Assembly (NCBI GenBank): GCA_015680685.1
Contig: MNCI01022583.1
Coordinates: 339,681 to 386,733, forward strand
Length of the DNA: 47,053 bases
DNA from: Gnetum montanum
Taxonomy: Eukaryota; Streptophyta; Gnetopsida; Gnetales; Gnetaceae
Direction: 5' to 3'
Shown here: positions 31,861 through 42,756 of the stretch, in pieces
Layout of the letters: each line of letters begins with the position of its first letter
Position numbering within the stretch: the first letter of the stretch is position 1
Made by a program: the position numbers and the translations under genes
Notes under the pieces: generated by a model
Seen by the model: only the letters and a program-made list of their open reading frames with translations
Told to the model about the DNA's origin: nothing
Databases searched by the model: none

Positions 31861-31962
31861 TGATTTATAAACCTAAAAGCCTAAATAAGAAGCAATTGGT
31901 CAACACACAATACGTAAAACACACAATAAGTAAAACCTTTCCATGAGCCCATGCAAGCCAAT
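31861..31962 (+). mobile_element. Element C tail, part 1 (before D)
   Basis: The end of integrase and the first non-coding bases after it, including two copies of ACACACAATA followed by CGTAAAAC or AGTAAAAC (31902-31937). It ends with CCAAT, the duplication made by D, and continues at 37549. Confidence 0.7.
31958..31962. repeat. Target site duplication of element D, left copy (CCAAT)
   Basis: CCAAT precedes the D 5' LTR and recurs at 37544-37548 after its 3' LTR. Confidence 0.9.
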
Positions 31963-32628
31963 TGATGAATCATAGTTTGTTAGGTGCTAATACCGAACCC
32001 TTGTTAACCATGTGTTGATATTGGCCCCTGTTATCAGACCCCTAATATCTGATGAGTCCCAATATTAGACCCCTAATATTGCATACACGATATCACGGCC
32101 TGGCAAGTGATATCGCATACGCGATATTACGATTTCCATGTGAGCCTATAAATACACAATGGGGCACATGAGAAAGTAATGGTTATTTAGTATTAGAGTA
32201 GGATCTTTTTGTTAGTTTTTCCTCTCAACCCTTTCTCCCAGTGCATGCTTGTAGTGTGATTATTATAATTGTATGACACCTTTATTCGAGTGTGACGTAC
32301 TTGGACATGCACATGATCAAAAATAAAGATCAAGATTACTTCATCAGTGTAGAATTCACTTATTTTAGTTATTTAATTTTTATTATTATTTATTACTTTC
32401 GTAGTTAATATCTCTTCACCCTAAACTCCTTATATGCAAAATGAGTATGACTTAATCATGAGTATTCAAGTGTGACTATTTGGTATCCCAGTAGTGTACC
32501 AAGGACATGTGCTTGGTAATCCCAGTAGTAGTCATGCACAAGGTCCAAGATGTGTACAGATGATTAAGGAATGGATGCTCATCACACTTAGGCTAGCGTA
32601 GACTCTCTTCACCCTTTCTCTCTTAGCT
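31963..32628 (+). repeat. Element D 5' LTR, missing its 3' end
   Basis: Starts TGATGAATCATAG and aligns with 36649-37301, then stops at the N at 32629. About 242 bp of U5, including the CTCATCA end, and the primer site are absent. TATAAATA is at 32147. The poly(A) signal at 32322-32327 lies in the loop of a perfect TGATC/GATCA hairpin (32314-32332). Confidence 0.88.
32017..32129 (+). promoter_or_regulatory. U3 GATATC-type array, D 5' LTR
   Basis: Sites of GATATC form or close variants start at 32017, 32030, 32044, 32061, 32075, 32089, 32109 and 32123: steps 13, 14, 17, 14, 14, 20, 14, and TATA 24 bp after the last. The upstream units read like GATATTNGACCCCT. One 14-bp unit fewer than in the 3' LTR of the same element. 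Confidence 0.65.
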
Positions 32629-32629
32629 N
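32629..32629. other. Undetermined base at the D 5' LTR break
   Basis: The single N marks the exact point where LTR homology ends and gag-linker sequence begins. A real deletion would not normally place an N there, so a collapsed or wrongly joined gap is likely. Confidence 0.75.
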
Positions 32630-32639
32630 CTATGATAAC

Positions 32640-34641
32640 GCAACAACTAGTAAGGTAATTCATTGGAGAACCAACGATCTATATAATGATGAAGATGAAG
32701 TTTGGAGTACCCAATCTAATGTACGGGTCTCCTATGAGCATAAATGCAAACAACATCATCCCAACTCACAAATTCATAACATACCTAGTGATGATGAACC
32801 CCTACTAGCCACTACAAGCCTAACAGAAATATTAGAGGCTGTTTGAATATTCCATAGGCATCGCAAGGAAAGCCATCTACCCAGGCTTAACTTAAATAAC
32901 TTTTCCAAGTTCTGAGGAGGCTATGAATTAGATCTGCAACAACATTTACAAGCCTTCTATGATGCTTTTTCATGGAATAACATTGATAATGAATGGAAAA
33001 AACTTAAGCTCTTTCCTACAACACTCGTTGGCCAAGAAAAAGTATGGTATAGGTTGTTAAAACCAAAATCAATCCAACGTTGGCCAACAATGGTAGAACT
33101 CTTCAAGAAAAGATATCAAACTTATGAAAGAGTGTCAACCTTGAGGAGAAAAATCCAAGAGTGGTAACAAGTGCAACATGAACCCTTGGGCATGGCCTTA
33201 GAAAGATATTATGGATTGTTAAACAACTGCCCAGGCCATGGGTTCTCCGAGGAAAGACTAATGTACCATATCATAGATGGGCTCTGTAATAAAAGAAGGG
33301 AGACCCTAGGGATGTATGCCCGAGGTCAACTGTATGAGCTATGAACCCATCAATTCCAAGAGCTTATTGAGTAGGTAGAAAAATAAGAAGAAGAAATGGC
33401 TAAATGGGAGAATGTTGAAAGCTCTCAACGAGACCAAAATTTATAATTAGCAAAGGTCCATGATCATGAAGAGGAGAAATCAACTCACATCAAGGAGGTG
33501 GAATCATCTTTTCCAATACTAAAATAACTAGATGAAATTGAGGAAAAGATCAATAAGATGATGGCATGGATAAGTGAAAAATATGGAGAATATGCCAACA
33601 CTATTAGAGGTAGAACCATGATGAACCAAGAAGCAGGATAGAACACCCTTAGACAATCAGAAAGAAGGGTTGAAGAGAATAAGAACTCAACTACTCATCA
33701 TACATATCAATGTAACATTTGCCTATACGATCACCCCAAAGGTTAATGTCCAATCTTATCACATTTACATGAGTATTAGGGAAGAATTTTACATCCAGAG
33801 TTCATAAAAAAATATTGTGTTCAATCACAGTGACAAAAATCCAAATCATGGGGGAGGTCACCCTCCAACTGGTCACACCCTTCTTATCATTTGAACCGAA
33901 GTTCTTATCAAGTCCAACATCCTATTTCCCCTACCAGGTCAACATCCTCTATCTCAGGACATTATTATCATTCTCCTCAATACCATCAACCCATATCCTC
34001 ACCAACAGGACCACCACCTTGGGTACCTTACACTTCTCCTTAATTTCAACATTCTCATCCTTCACCTCCTTCTACATCGCCACTGACTGTACCCGAGGGA
34101 TTTGCACCACAACATCAACCCATGAATGTTACTTGTGCTTCTACTATTAACAACAGTGGAAACCCTCCACAACATCAAAGGCATCCCTTCTTTAAACACA
34201 ACCATAGGAAGGGCTATCATAGTTCCAAGACCACTACATTTTTCAACTTAGCACAACTATGGTGCATCTTTTTCCTCAAACCTAGCACCTCATGTTACCT
34301 TATCAAGGCCACCGATCAAAACTCCAACAAATATGGGGCCCAATGAATATAGCCATGTAGGGAGACATACCAATCCTTGCATACCATCTTATGGTCATGG
34401 GTGCCATAGTGGATCAACTCCTTATCAATTAACCTCATCTTCTAACTTGCCCCACTATGTTGACTTGAATACAGTGTGTGCACCCCAATTTGGGTACATT
34501 CCAACCACAACATCAAAAGACACCCAATGGTTTGGATATGACTAGGTCCCAATATTTTCAAAATGCATGAATCCAACCCTTCCATTTATTAATTCTTTCT
34601 ATGATCAAAATTTCAGTTATGGGGGATATCCTCCATTCTAA
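32640..34641 (+). pseudogene. gag: Element D gag, decayed, ends with its own stop
   Basis: Begins inside the Arg/His-rich linker (N-terminus lost). The capsid-like domain at about 32840-33380 shows the family motifs WYRLLKPKSIQRW, LFKKRYQTY, NNCPGHGFSEERLMYHIIDGL and ETLGMYARGQ. A Lys/Glu-rich, probably coiled-coil segment follows (33370-33620), then a knuckle CNICLYDHPKG near 33715, Pro/Ser/Tyr-rich sequence to 34140, and a Tyr/Gly-rich end YGGYPPF followed by TAA at 34639-34641. B and C show no such stop at the end of gag. Scattered stops, several TAG or TAA at Gln positions, make it inactive. Confidence 0.8.
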
Positions 34642-36033
34642 CAAACAAAATTAATAAATGTTTTTCCTTTTCTTTAAATTTAGAATTTTTTGTTTTCTAG
34701 TTTTTCATCTTTCAATTTGTTGTTTTATCTTTTTATTCATTGTTTTATCTTTTTGTTTATTGTTTTTTCATTTTATCTTTTTATGAGTAATCTCATCTAT
34801 GAATAAAGCACTCATGTGACCCATTGGTTGAGGTGTTGTTTTATGTTATCAAGTCTTGAGTAACTAATTATTTGGATAGTGAGCCCATCACATCCACCCA
34901 CCCATTCTATTAATAAGAGGTTCTACCCTAGGTACAATGATATTCCTAATTATTAAAACTTAAATTAACCTTGTGTTATTATACCCAGAGCGAAGAAGAA
35001 TGGACCAAGAGGGAATGACCAGGGTGTAACATCAAGGGGACTTGTGGATTCTCTTTGGTAACATCTGTAGGAGTTATCATGCAGCTTGGTTGTACTAAGA
35101 TCCTTGTAAATCTAATGAAAAATAGGAGTAAGAGTAATCAAAAGGCACTCAATCAAAAATATAAAAACCCAATGCTATTCTAGGGGGTCCCACTAGAAAG
35201 ACATGCACCCATGCCTGAAGGTATGCAGCTTCTCTAGATTATGCATAAAAAAGAAAAGAAAGAGTGCCACAAATCAAAATCTCTCCTCCCTTGTACAAAA
35301 TTCGAAGTGATTGTATGCCTTGCCATCATGGTACTCTTATTTTTTTCTATCATTAGAAAAAAACAATGTGATGTCACTAATCAAAGGAATGGACTTATTC
35401 CTGATTTTTGAACAACAGGTTAATGACACATTAATCATGCCTTACATTGAGGATTCATTGTGCCCTAAGTCAGTTACCTCATGTCTTAATCTCTACAATC
35501 CCTACTACAATTCACCTCATCTCACTATTCATGTAATTGGGACTCGTGACTTGTGTAGCATTGAATTTATACCTTATCACGATGGTATTTATGTGTGTGT
35601 GTTTTGTGAAATTAGTGTAGCTTGCATTTAACCCTTCTAGTACCTTTGGACATTTTAAGGTGTGGTTACACAAGGGCATTATAGGTTGGAACCTACTTTG
35701 GGGAGGACCCACTTGCGTGACTTTTGTAATTTGTACTCATTGCACATTATCACCACATCATTTTATACCCTTTGAGTACTTCGTTGCCAAATCTATTCTT
35801 TCCTTTCTCATCATTTTATCAAATGTTCCTCAAAACCATTACATGTCCTTTTATGTGTTACCTAAACAAATCAAGTCTAACATTAAACTTTTAGGGAAAC
35901 TTGAAAAAAATTTCTAACTCTAAAATCACACTAAGCAAAGAATTCAACATTTCGTAAGGGAAACGAGTAAGGTATGAAATAATTGAACTTCTTTCAATAA
36001 CCTTACTAACAAATGATCTTTGTATGATTATAG
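34642..36033 (+). mobile_element. Element D non-coding tail
   Basis: Starts with a T-rich stretch holding a repeated TTGTTTTATCTTTTT (about 34715-34770). It contains the two blocks shared with A, B and C: GACATGCACCCATGCCTGAAG (35200-35220) and CCTACTTTGGGGAGGACCCA (35692-35711). Frames such as 35311-35631 are accidental. No pol sequence is present. Confidence 0.7.
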
Positions 36034-36469
36034 ATGGCCCCTAAAAGAGAACAACAAGGAGGACCTTCTCAAGATGTGACTAAACGCCTAGGGGAAGGAA
36101 AAAGCCAAGGACCTCATGTAGAACATGCAGAGAAGGAGGCATAATCATTCATCATCCATTAGGGAACTCCTGTCACTACATAATCTAGCCAAGAAAGAAG
36201 TACAGGTTCAGGCCCAAGCCTATAAAGAGGAAAAATGGCTATTTTCGGCATGGCATGTTAAGGCCAATCAAGTGTTCTCGCAGCTATCTTGTCCATGGGA
36301 AGTGTTGACTCCATCAAACATTGGAACATTAGCATGGACAACTCATAATCCTTAGATAGAAGAGGAGAAATGTTAGGCCCTTCTTCAACAATATAAATCT
36401 CAGAAGCCTAGCGCGCAAGACAAAGGAAAGGCATCCATGGAGGAACCACTACTAGTTGAAACCACATGA
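36034..36469 (+). pseudogene. Element D short ORF3-like frame, decayed
   Basis: ATG at 36034 begins MAPKREQQGGPSQ, closely matching the start of ORF3 in A (MAPKGKNTQEGGPSQ), and both are preceded by an ATTATAGATGG-like context. The D frame is only about 145 codons, with a TAA after 35 codons and a likely frameshift, ending at TGA 36467. It lacks the folded domain, hinge and coiled coil of the A and C versions. It is either a deleted ORF3 or a small accessory protein of the D family. Confidence 0.5.
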
Positions 36470-36638
36470 GTTCCAATAAATTTTTTATTTTTGTGTCTGC
36501 ATCCCAATTTTATTTTTTTCAATCCCACACTGTGATATAAATACTTCCTATTTAGTCAATAATCCTATACCTATCCACTATGTAATCAATTGGACTCATT
36601 CTCATTTTGTTTAACTCGAGGATTAGTTGTTATTCAGT

Positions 36639-36648
36639 CACGGGGGTA
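36639..36648 (+). other. Polypurine tract of element D
   Basis: CACGGGGGTA directly before the 3' LTR. Confidence 0.8.
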
Positions 36649-37543
36649 TGATGAATCATGGTTTGTTAGGTGCTGATATCGGACCCCTATTATTGGATCC
36701 CTAATATTTGATGAGTCCCGATATTACACCCCTATTATTGGACCCCTGTTATCTTGTACACGATATCGCGGCCTAGTAAGCCATATAACATACGCAATAT
36801 GGCAATTCTTGTGTGAGCCTATAAATACACAATGGGGTGCATAGGAAAGTAATGGTCAGTTAGTACTAGAGTAGGATCTTTTTGTTAGTTTTTCCTCTCA
36901 ACCCTTTCTCCTAGTGCATGCTTGCAGCGTGATGATTGTAATTATACGGCACCTTTATTCGAGTGTGACGTACTTGGACACGCACATGACCAAAAATAAA
37001 GATTGAGATTACTTCATCATTGCAACATTTACTTAGTTTAATTATTTAATTGTTATTGTTATTTATTTCTTTCATAGTTAATATCTCTTCACCCTAAACT
37101 CCTTAAATGTGGAATGAGTACAACTTAATCACAAGCATTCAAGTGTGACTACTCAGATGCCCAGTAACCTATCTAGGACATGTGCTTGGTAATCCCAGCA
37201 ATAGTCATGCACGAGGTCCAAGATGTATATGGATGATTAAGGAACAGATGCTCATTGCACTTAGGCTAGCTTAGACTCTCTTCAACCTTTCTTTCTTAGC
37301 TTAACAAGTTATTTTCCATTGCCTCCAAGAGTAGCACTAGGTTAGAAACCACATCATACACCTCACTCTGGACAAAACCATATGTGACAAAGCAAATACT
37401 AGTCTAGGTGGGAAGACAATAGACTATCATCAATGAGTAACTATCTAGATACCACAATGATCCCATCTACAGATTTTGACCAAATCATGCATGAAACACT
37501 CATATTCGTATGGTTGAGTGTAGGGGTACCTCGCCACTCATCA
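36649..37543 (+). repeat. Element D 3' LTR
   Basis: 895 bp, TGATGAATC to CTCATCA, followed by CCAAT. TATAAATA at 36820, poly(A) signal at 36995-37000. The hairpin around the signal is weakened here (TGACC against GATTG). Array sites start at 36675, 36689, 36703, 36720, 36734, 36748, 36762, 36782 and 36796, giving steps 14-14-17-14-14-14-20-14 and then 24 to TATA. Confidence 0.93.
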
Positions 37544-37548
37544 CCAAT
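37544..37548. repeat. Target site duplication of element D, right copy (CCAAT)
   Basis: Exact copy of 31958-31962, immediately after the 3' LTR. Confidence 0.9.
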
Positions 37549-39660
37549 GAAATTAACACCTCATCAAATGGACAACCATGCTCAAGCTTTCAGATCCCCT
37601 CCTCTCAACTTAGTCATGGGAGAGATGGTCATCCATGCTAATTTATTAAGTGGCTCCTTACTTTTTCTACATTTTAATTTACACTTTGTTTGTTTTTATA
37701 CAATTTTTGTTTTACACTTCGTTATTTTTCCAAATTTTTCTTTTACAACATCACTAGTATGTTTTATTTTTCTTGAATATTTTTTTACAATTTCTTATAT
37801 ATTTTACTTTATTTTGGTGTGAATTTTTTCTAGGATTTTAATAAAAGTGGTTTATTACCAATAGGACTCAGTGATGCTCTAGCTATTTACTAATGGTGAT
37901 TTGCACCTAATGTTTTGATTGATAATGTATGGTTTCTATTTTTGAATTTTGATGACTGATAACTAAGATAGGTTTCCTTTTCATGGAATAGGTAGTGAGT
38001 CCATGTTATCCACCCATTCATCAACTCTATGATTTTCCTAGTTTTGGAAGTATGAGATCCCTTTTTCATTAATACAACTTTAACAAACTTGTGATCTTGG
38101 TAATTTTCAAAGTTGAAAAAGATTTAAAGATTTGAAAAGGATGTGACTTTAAGGAGATTCAATACTCTTTGTGATTCTCTATTTGCCTGAGTGCATGTGT
38201 GTTTTCATGGATTTCTTACCATTCCATGTCAACCAATAATAAGAAGTTGAATAAGTCTTTGCATGGTGTGGTTCCCAACCAAAAATTCATAAAAACATAA
38301 AATACCAAAAAAAACATGATGGAAATATAAAGCACATCCCTTAGACAAAATAAATAGGCTATAAGCACATTAGAAAGACATGTTACCCATGCTTGAAGAT
38401 CCCCTTTAACTAGGGTCATGTTTCACTTCCTACTTCTCTTCTCTTCTTAAATAAGGAATGGTGGTTATCTATGGGAGTATTCTTGTGTCTTGAGAGGGTG
38501 GACTAGTCCTAAAGTGGTGATTCAAAGTCACTGAAAGTGGTTGGTTTTGGTTTAGAATAAGGTTGGATTTTATTGGATCATCTAACCATAACTCCACAAG
38601 GGACTTCATGTGACCACAATTGGGACATCCATTTCATTCTCTATCTCATCCATCCATGCTTTCCATAACTCACCTCACTACCGATTTTCATGTTTTTGTT
38701 TAATGTCTTAGTTTGACATGTTGAAATTCTTAAGTCAAATCTTCAATTTTTGGTTCTTAACTTTTCATAATCATTAATTAATTGTGGGGTCCATGAACTT
38801 CTTAGTTGAGGTTATGCAAGGAAAAAAAGGGCATAAGCCTACTATGGGGAGAACTCACTTGCATAGCTCTTAGTTGGACTAGTTAAGTCCCTTATTCTTA
38901 GACATTTTGGCAATTAAATATTTTGCATTACCCATCAATTTCATCCAATTGTGTTCTTCTAAGGAATTTTTCCAATCATTCTCCATATTTTGTGAACTCT
39001 CAAATCCTCTTCATGTATTTCATTATGTTCTTGGCTTTTGGGACTTTCATTTGACTCCAATTTCATTCAAAAACTCCTTGTATCTTTTGAATTTTGATTT
39101 GGTCAATGGTGGTCAATAGCCACATCGACTATGCCTAGTTGACCCAGCTAACAGTGCTAACTAGGCCTCATTGACAAGTCCTATTCAACCCATGGAAAAA
39201 CTTTTATAAATAGCATCTACCAATTAGGAACCTTTTACCATTTGCTTCAAAAGTAAGAGGAGTTTTTGCAATTTTTTTAGAGCTCAAATCCTTCCAAAGC
39301 CCATAAATTTCAAACTATTTGTCTGATTCACTTCATTTTTTAGCCTTGCAGCTTCCAGAGGTATGCTTTACATTGTGGGGGCCATAAACTTTAGGTTTTT
39401 GACAAAAAATTATTTAGAAAGTTTCTAATGCCCCCATGGGTTTAATGAATAAAGTAATATTAAATCATTAACCTATGAGAATTAAACCCTTCCAACATAC
39501 TCTAGTAACCTATTTAATTAGATAATAATAAAATAATGTTAAAATAATCAAAGTAGCCATGATCACAAGTTAGCCAAGTGTAACTACCCCAAGGGATAAG
39601 GTATTCCAAATGTTTCAAAGCTACATTGAGTGCTAATCCTTAGTCATGTTGTGATTACAG
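37549..39660 (+). mobile_element. Element C tail, part 2 (non-coding, before ORF3)
   Basis: Continues C after the D insertion. The T-rich 37650-37830 stretch is followed by the same order of landmarks as A (4277 onward) and B (12310 onward): TTTGCATGGTGTGGTTCC (38258), GACATGTTACCCATGCTTGAAG (38377), CCTACTATGGGGAGAACTCAC (38838). From 38905 it matches A 14879 onward up to the ORF3 start. No reliable coding sequence. Confidence 0.75.
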
Positions 39661-42499
39661 ATGACACCTAGGCTGAAATGCCCATAGGAAGGAGAATCAT
39701 CTCAACCAAGGGAAAAACATTCTAGGGCTAGAAGGGAGCAACAAGAATAGGTAGTAGAAAATCACGTAACAAGACCTCTTAGGAAGGAGCCTGAAAATGA
39801 ATTTGTGCAATAGATTCCTAAGGAAGCAACTATAACTAAATAATCCCATCGAGATAAGATGCTAGGACTAGTGCCAAGACTTGTGGTTACATTAACTCAA
39901 GCCTACCTTGATTAGATCAAGCCTCATGATATCCAATGTTCAGTTCTTAAAGAATTAAAATTTGGACCATTATTAGAACATGCTCCACCAGAAGTTAAGA
40001 CATAGTTGCATAACTCTCCCATGTGGCCAATCATCACTTCTAGTGGGGAGTAGTACATGGGAGAGACATATCTCTTTTGGAATGGTAGGAGAGTGGAAGC
40101 CACTATGAAGATCAAATACATTTAGGTGTCCTACTTGGTGGAATCTATTGCATAGACCTTGGGGTTCCCTGATATTGGCATAAATTTGGTAGAGTTTTCT
40201 ACACAAGTAGACCCATAGGCAAAGAAGTGGACCCTACAATGTTATGGAGTGGACAGCAAGGAGTATTATAAACTTAGCCTAGTTGAACATGCATATTTCA
40301 AGATAGCAACCTATCACCTTAATCTGATGATGAGGCCTAGTAAGGTGATGACCCTCTCTACTTGTGTGTGTGCTACTCTGAGTGTAAAATTCCTTGTGAA
40401 GCTTCCATAACTAATCTATCTAGAGATAGAGAAGTAATTTAAGAAAAATGAACATAGAAGGAAGGCCCTACCCTTTCCCTCATCAAAAAATTATGCAAAA
40501 GGATAGGAATAGTTTGCTATGATAATAACACACTCTAGCATACTCCTTCTACTTGTTGGGCATAAATGATGAAGGACAAGACCCCTGCCACAACCAAGAA
40601 AGAGGAGCAACAACCACCACATCCACCACCCACTCACGAAACAATATGAAAGTTCTGCATTGACCTCAAACAAATGTGGAAAATACAAGAGCAACTCTTG
40701 CATGAGTAGGAGCAATGAGTAGGAATGAGTGGTTGTGATCCATCTATGTATCACCCAACAATGAGCCACATCTACAAAGTGGCTTGAACCATCAGCCAGA
40801 TAGAGGGAGGTGGGCTAATCTTTTCAACCCAAAGGACATACCTGCCCACAAGATCAAATCTTATCATATAAGAGGTAATGATCTCTCTTTCACAACAATA
40901 GACATTTCTAGACATCTCTAGAAATGCTGCTACTTTCTTGATGCATTTAGAGGAGGACAAGGAAGCAACTGTCTTGGTGATGTAGAACCATGGGCAAGAG
41001 ATAGCAATAGAGATGATTGCTAATAGAATTATCAAAGCATTAACCACACCTAGGGCATCTATACTAAATGTTTCTACACTCTAATATGTGTAGATGTCTA
41101 CAAGAATGGTTAGCGATGAATTGAGCATAACCCAGCATAAGGAGTTGTTGGACAGACTGGTGGAAATTGGGCAACTAATTTTAGATATCTTTGACCTTCT
41201 AGATACAATCACTACAACCTAGTTGGAGCTGCTACAAGTAAGGGGAAAATGTATTATCATAGAAGGGTAACTCAAAATAGCCCAAGCTCAAAATCAAAAC
41301 TTGGTTGTAGAGGCTACTAAATTAAGAGGCTACTTTTTTGATCTTGCACTTCTTAGCCCTATATTGACCCATGATGAAGCTTTTCGAAAACTTCAAAAAA
41401 ATCTTAAGGTTGAGGACATAAAGGAGATGAAAATTTTTTATCAATCCTTGGCCGATGTCACCATGCATAATATCCAAAGGCCTTAGACGAAACTCACCAT
41501 GAGAATGTCACCTTGACTACATAAAATCATCACCTATAGAATGTTGATGTGCAAAACTAGAAAATGCAAGATTTCATCCATTAATAGTAAGAGAATCTAG
41601 CCAAAGTTAACACTAAACTAAGGAGATTCATAGCCAAAAATAAAAATCTCTTCATGGAGGAAGTCCAAGCCCTTTGCTAAAAATGTACAATAGAGGTAGC
41701 CACCTGGAAAAATGTGGCTTTGAAGTTTGAGAGTCAAGAATCACTACAAAGATCATGTTGGTCTACAAAAATAAATTAATGAAAAATATATTTAGATGAT
41801 GAAGGAAAAAGTTAATGAGAACCTCCAATAGCTCAAGCAACAAGGTGATGTATGGTAGCTTATCTTTAATGGGCTCAATGACTACAACAAGGTGAGATCC
41901 ACATGAAGGAGTTGCAAATCAAAGAGAATATGGAGTACCTAGAACTTGTCAATATTCATTATGCAAATCTGGTGATGCTAACTATCAAACATCTATGATC
42001 TAATTTGGAGAAACAAGTGGTAAGTTTATACTTATTTTATGAAGCTAAGTTCAAGTACCATAAGGACACCAAACAAAAGCTAGTGGTGGAAAATGAAAAA
42101 CTTGATGTTCTCAAGAAATGCTTCACCAATCAATAATCTAAAACTAGGAACTTGGCCAAAATATTGAGTCACTCTTAAGAGTTGCAAAATGTAGTAAAGG
42201 CATTCAATGTTGAATGTAAACTTTTTGCTACTTGATTTATCAATGTGAAGGAGTTGTTCCCTGCAATTCCCTATCCTTGGAATGTTCCCACACCAATCCA
42301 CATTCATGATGTGACATGAACCATGAACAATCCTAGGAGTAAGGAGGAGAAGATGAAGGCACTGTTGGATGCCTTCCATCTTCCACCAGAAGTTGTTGCT
42401 GCTGTAGGACAATCACAACCACCACAGCCACTACATGCATTTGATGTAAGAGAAGGTCCTTCGGAGCCTCAAGAGCCTCCACCACTTGGGACAATTTAA
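39661..42499 (+). pseudogene. Element C ORF3 (post-pol reading frame), decayed
   Basis: About 946 codons from ATG at 39661 to TAA at 42497-42499 (ending PPLGTI), the same span as in A. Visible parts: a domain about 40000-40510 with YHLNLMMRPSK and PFPSSK-like segments; a Pro-rich hinge PPHPPPT near 40618; and a Lys/Glu/Leu-rich region about 41080-42180 that looks like a long coiled coil; then a Pro-rich end. Many stops. The encoded protein is not one I can name. It could be the Athila third-frame ('envelope-like') product, but I see no membrane segment in what remains. It sits directly upstream of the polypurine tract, where retroviruses carry env. Confidence 0.6.
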
Positions 42500-42748
42500 A
42501 CTTCCTCCTCATCTTCATGCCATTAGAGGAATTATGCTTGTCATTTTATTTTTCTATTCAATTTTGTTGTCATAAGCATAAAAAATTTTATAATGATTGT
42601 AATTCTGTACACTTTGGCACTTTGTTTATTCATGTGTGTCATGTTTGTGTATGTCAGTAAATAGTCAATAATCCCATACCATCCCAAAAATTTTGTAAGA
42701 AACTTTATCCTCCTTTTGTTCACTTGAGGATGATTTTTCATTTAGTCG
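42500..42748 (+). mobile_element. Element C sequence between ORF3 and polypurine tract
   Basis: T-rich, with TCAATAATCCCATACC (42666), also present in A (18647) and B (13958), and ACTTGAGGATGATTTTTCATTT (42722-42743). These short conserved phrases are found at the same place in all families here. Confidence 0.65.
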
Positions 42749-42756
42749 TGGGGGTA
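42749..42756 (+). other. Polypurine tract of element C
   Basis: TGGGGGTA directly before the 3' LTR. Confidence 0.8.

Larger units (their letters stand above)
31963..37543 (+). mobile_element. Element D: gag-only LTR retrotransposon inserted into C
   Basis: 5,581 bp between CCAAT duplications. It has an incomplete 5' LTR (31963-32628), gag (to a stop at 34639), about 1.4 kb of non-coding tail, a short ORF3-like frame, a CGGGGGTA purine tract and a complete 3' LTR. No protease, RT, RNase H or integrase is present, and the conserved post-pol blocks follow the end of gag directly. It thus looks like a non-autonomous family that supplies its own gag but depends on polymerase from others. The end of the 5' LTR, the PBS and the gag N-terminus are missing at an undetermined base, 32629, so part of the truncation may come from assembly. 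Confidence 0.88.
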
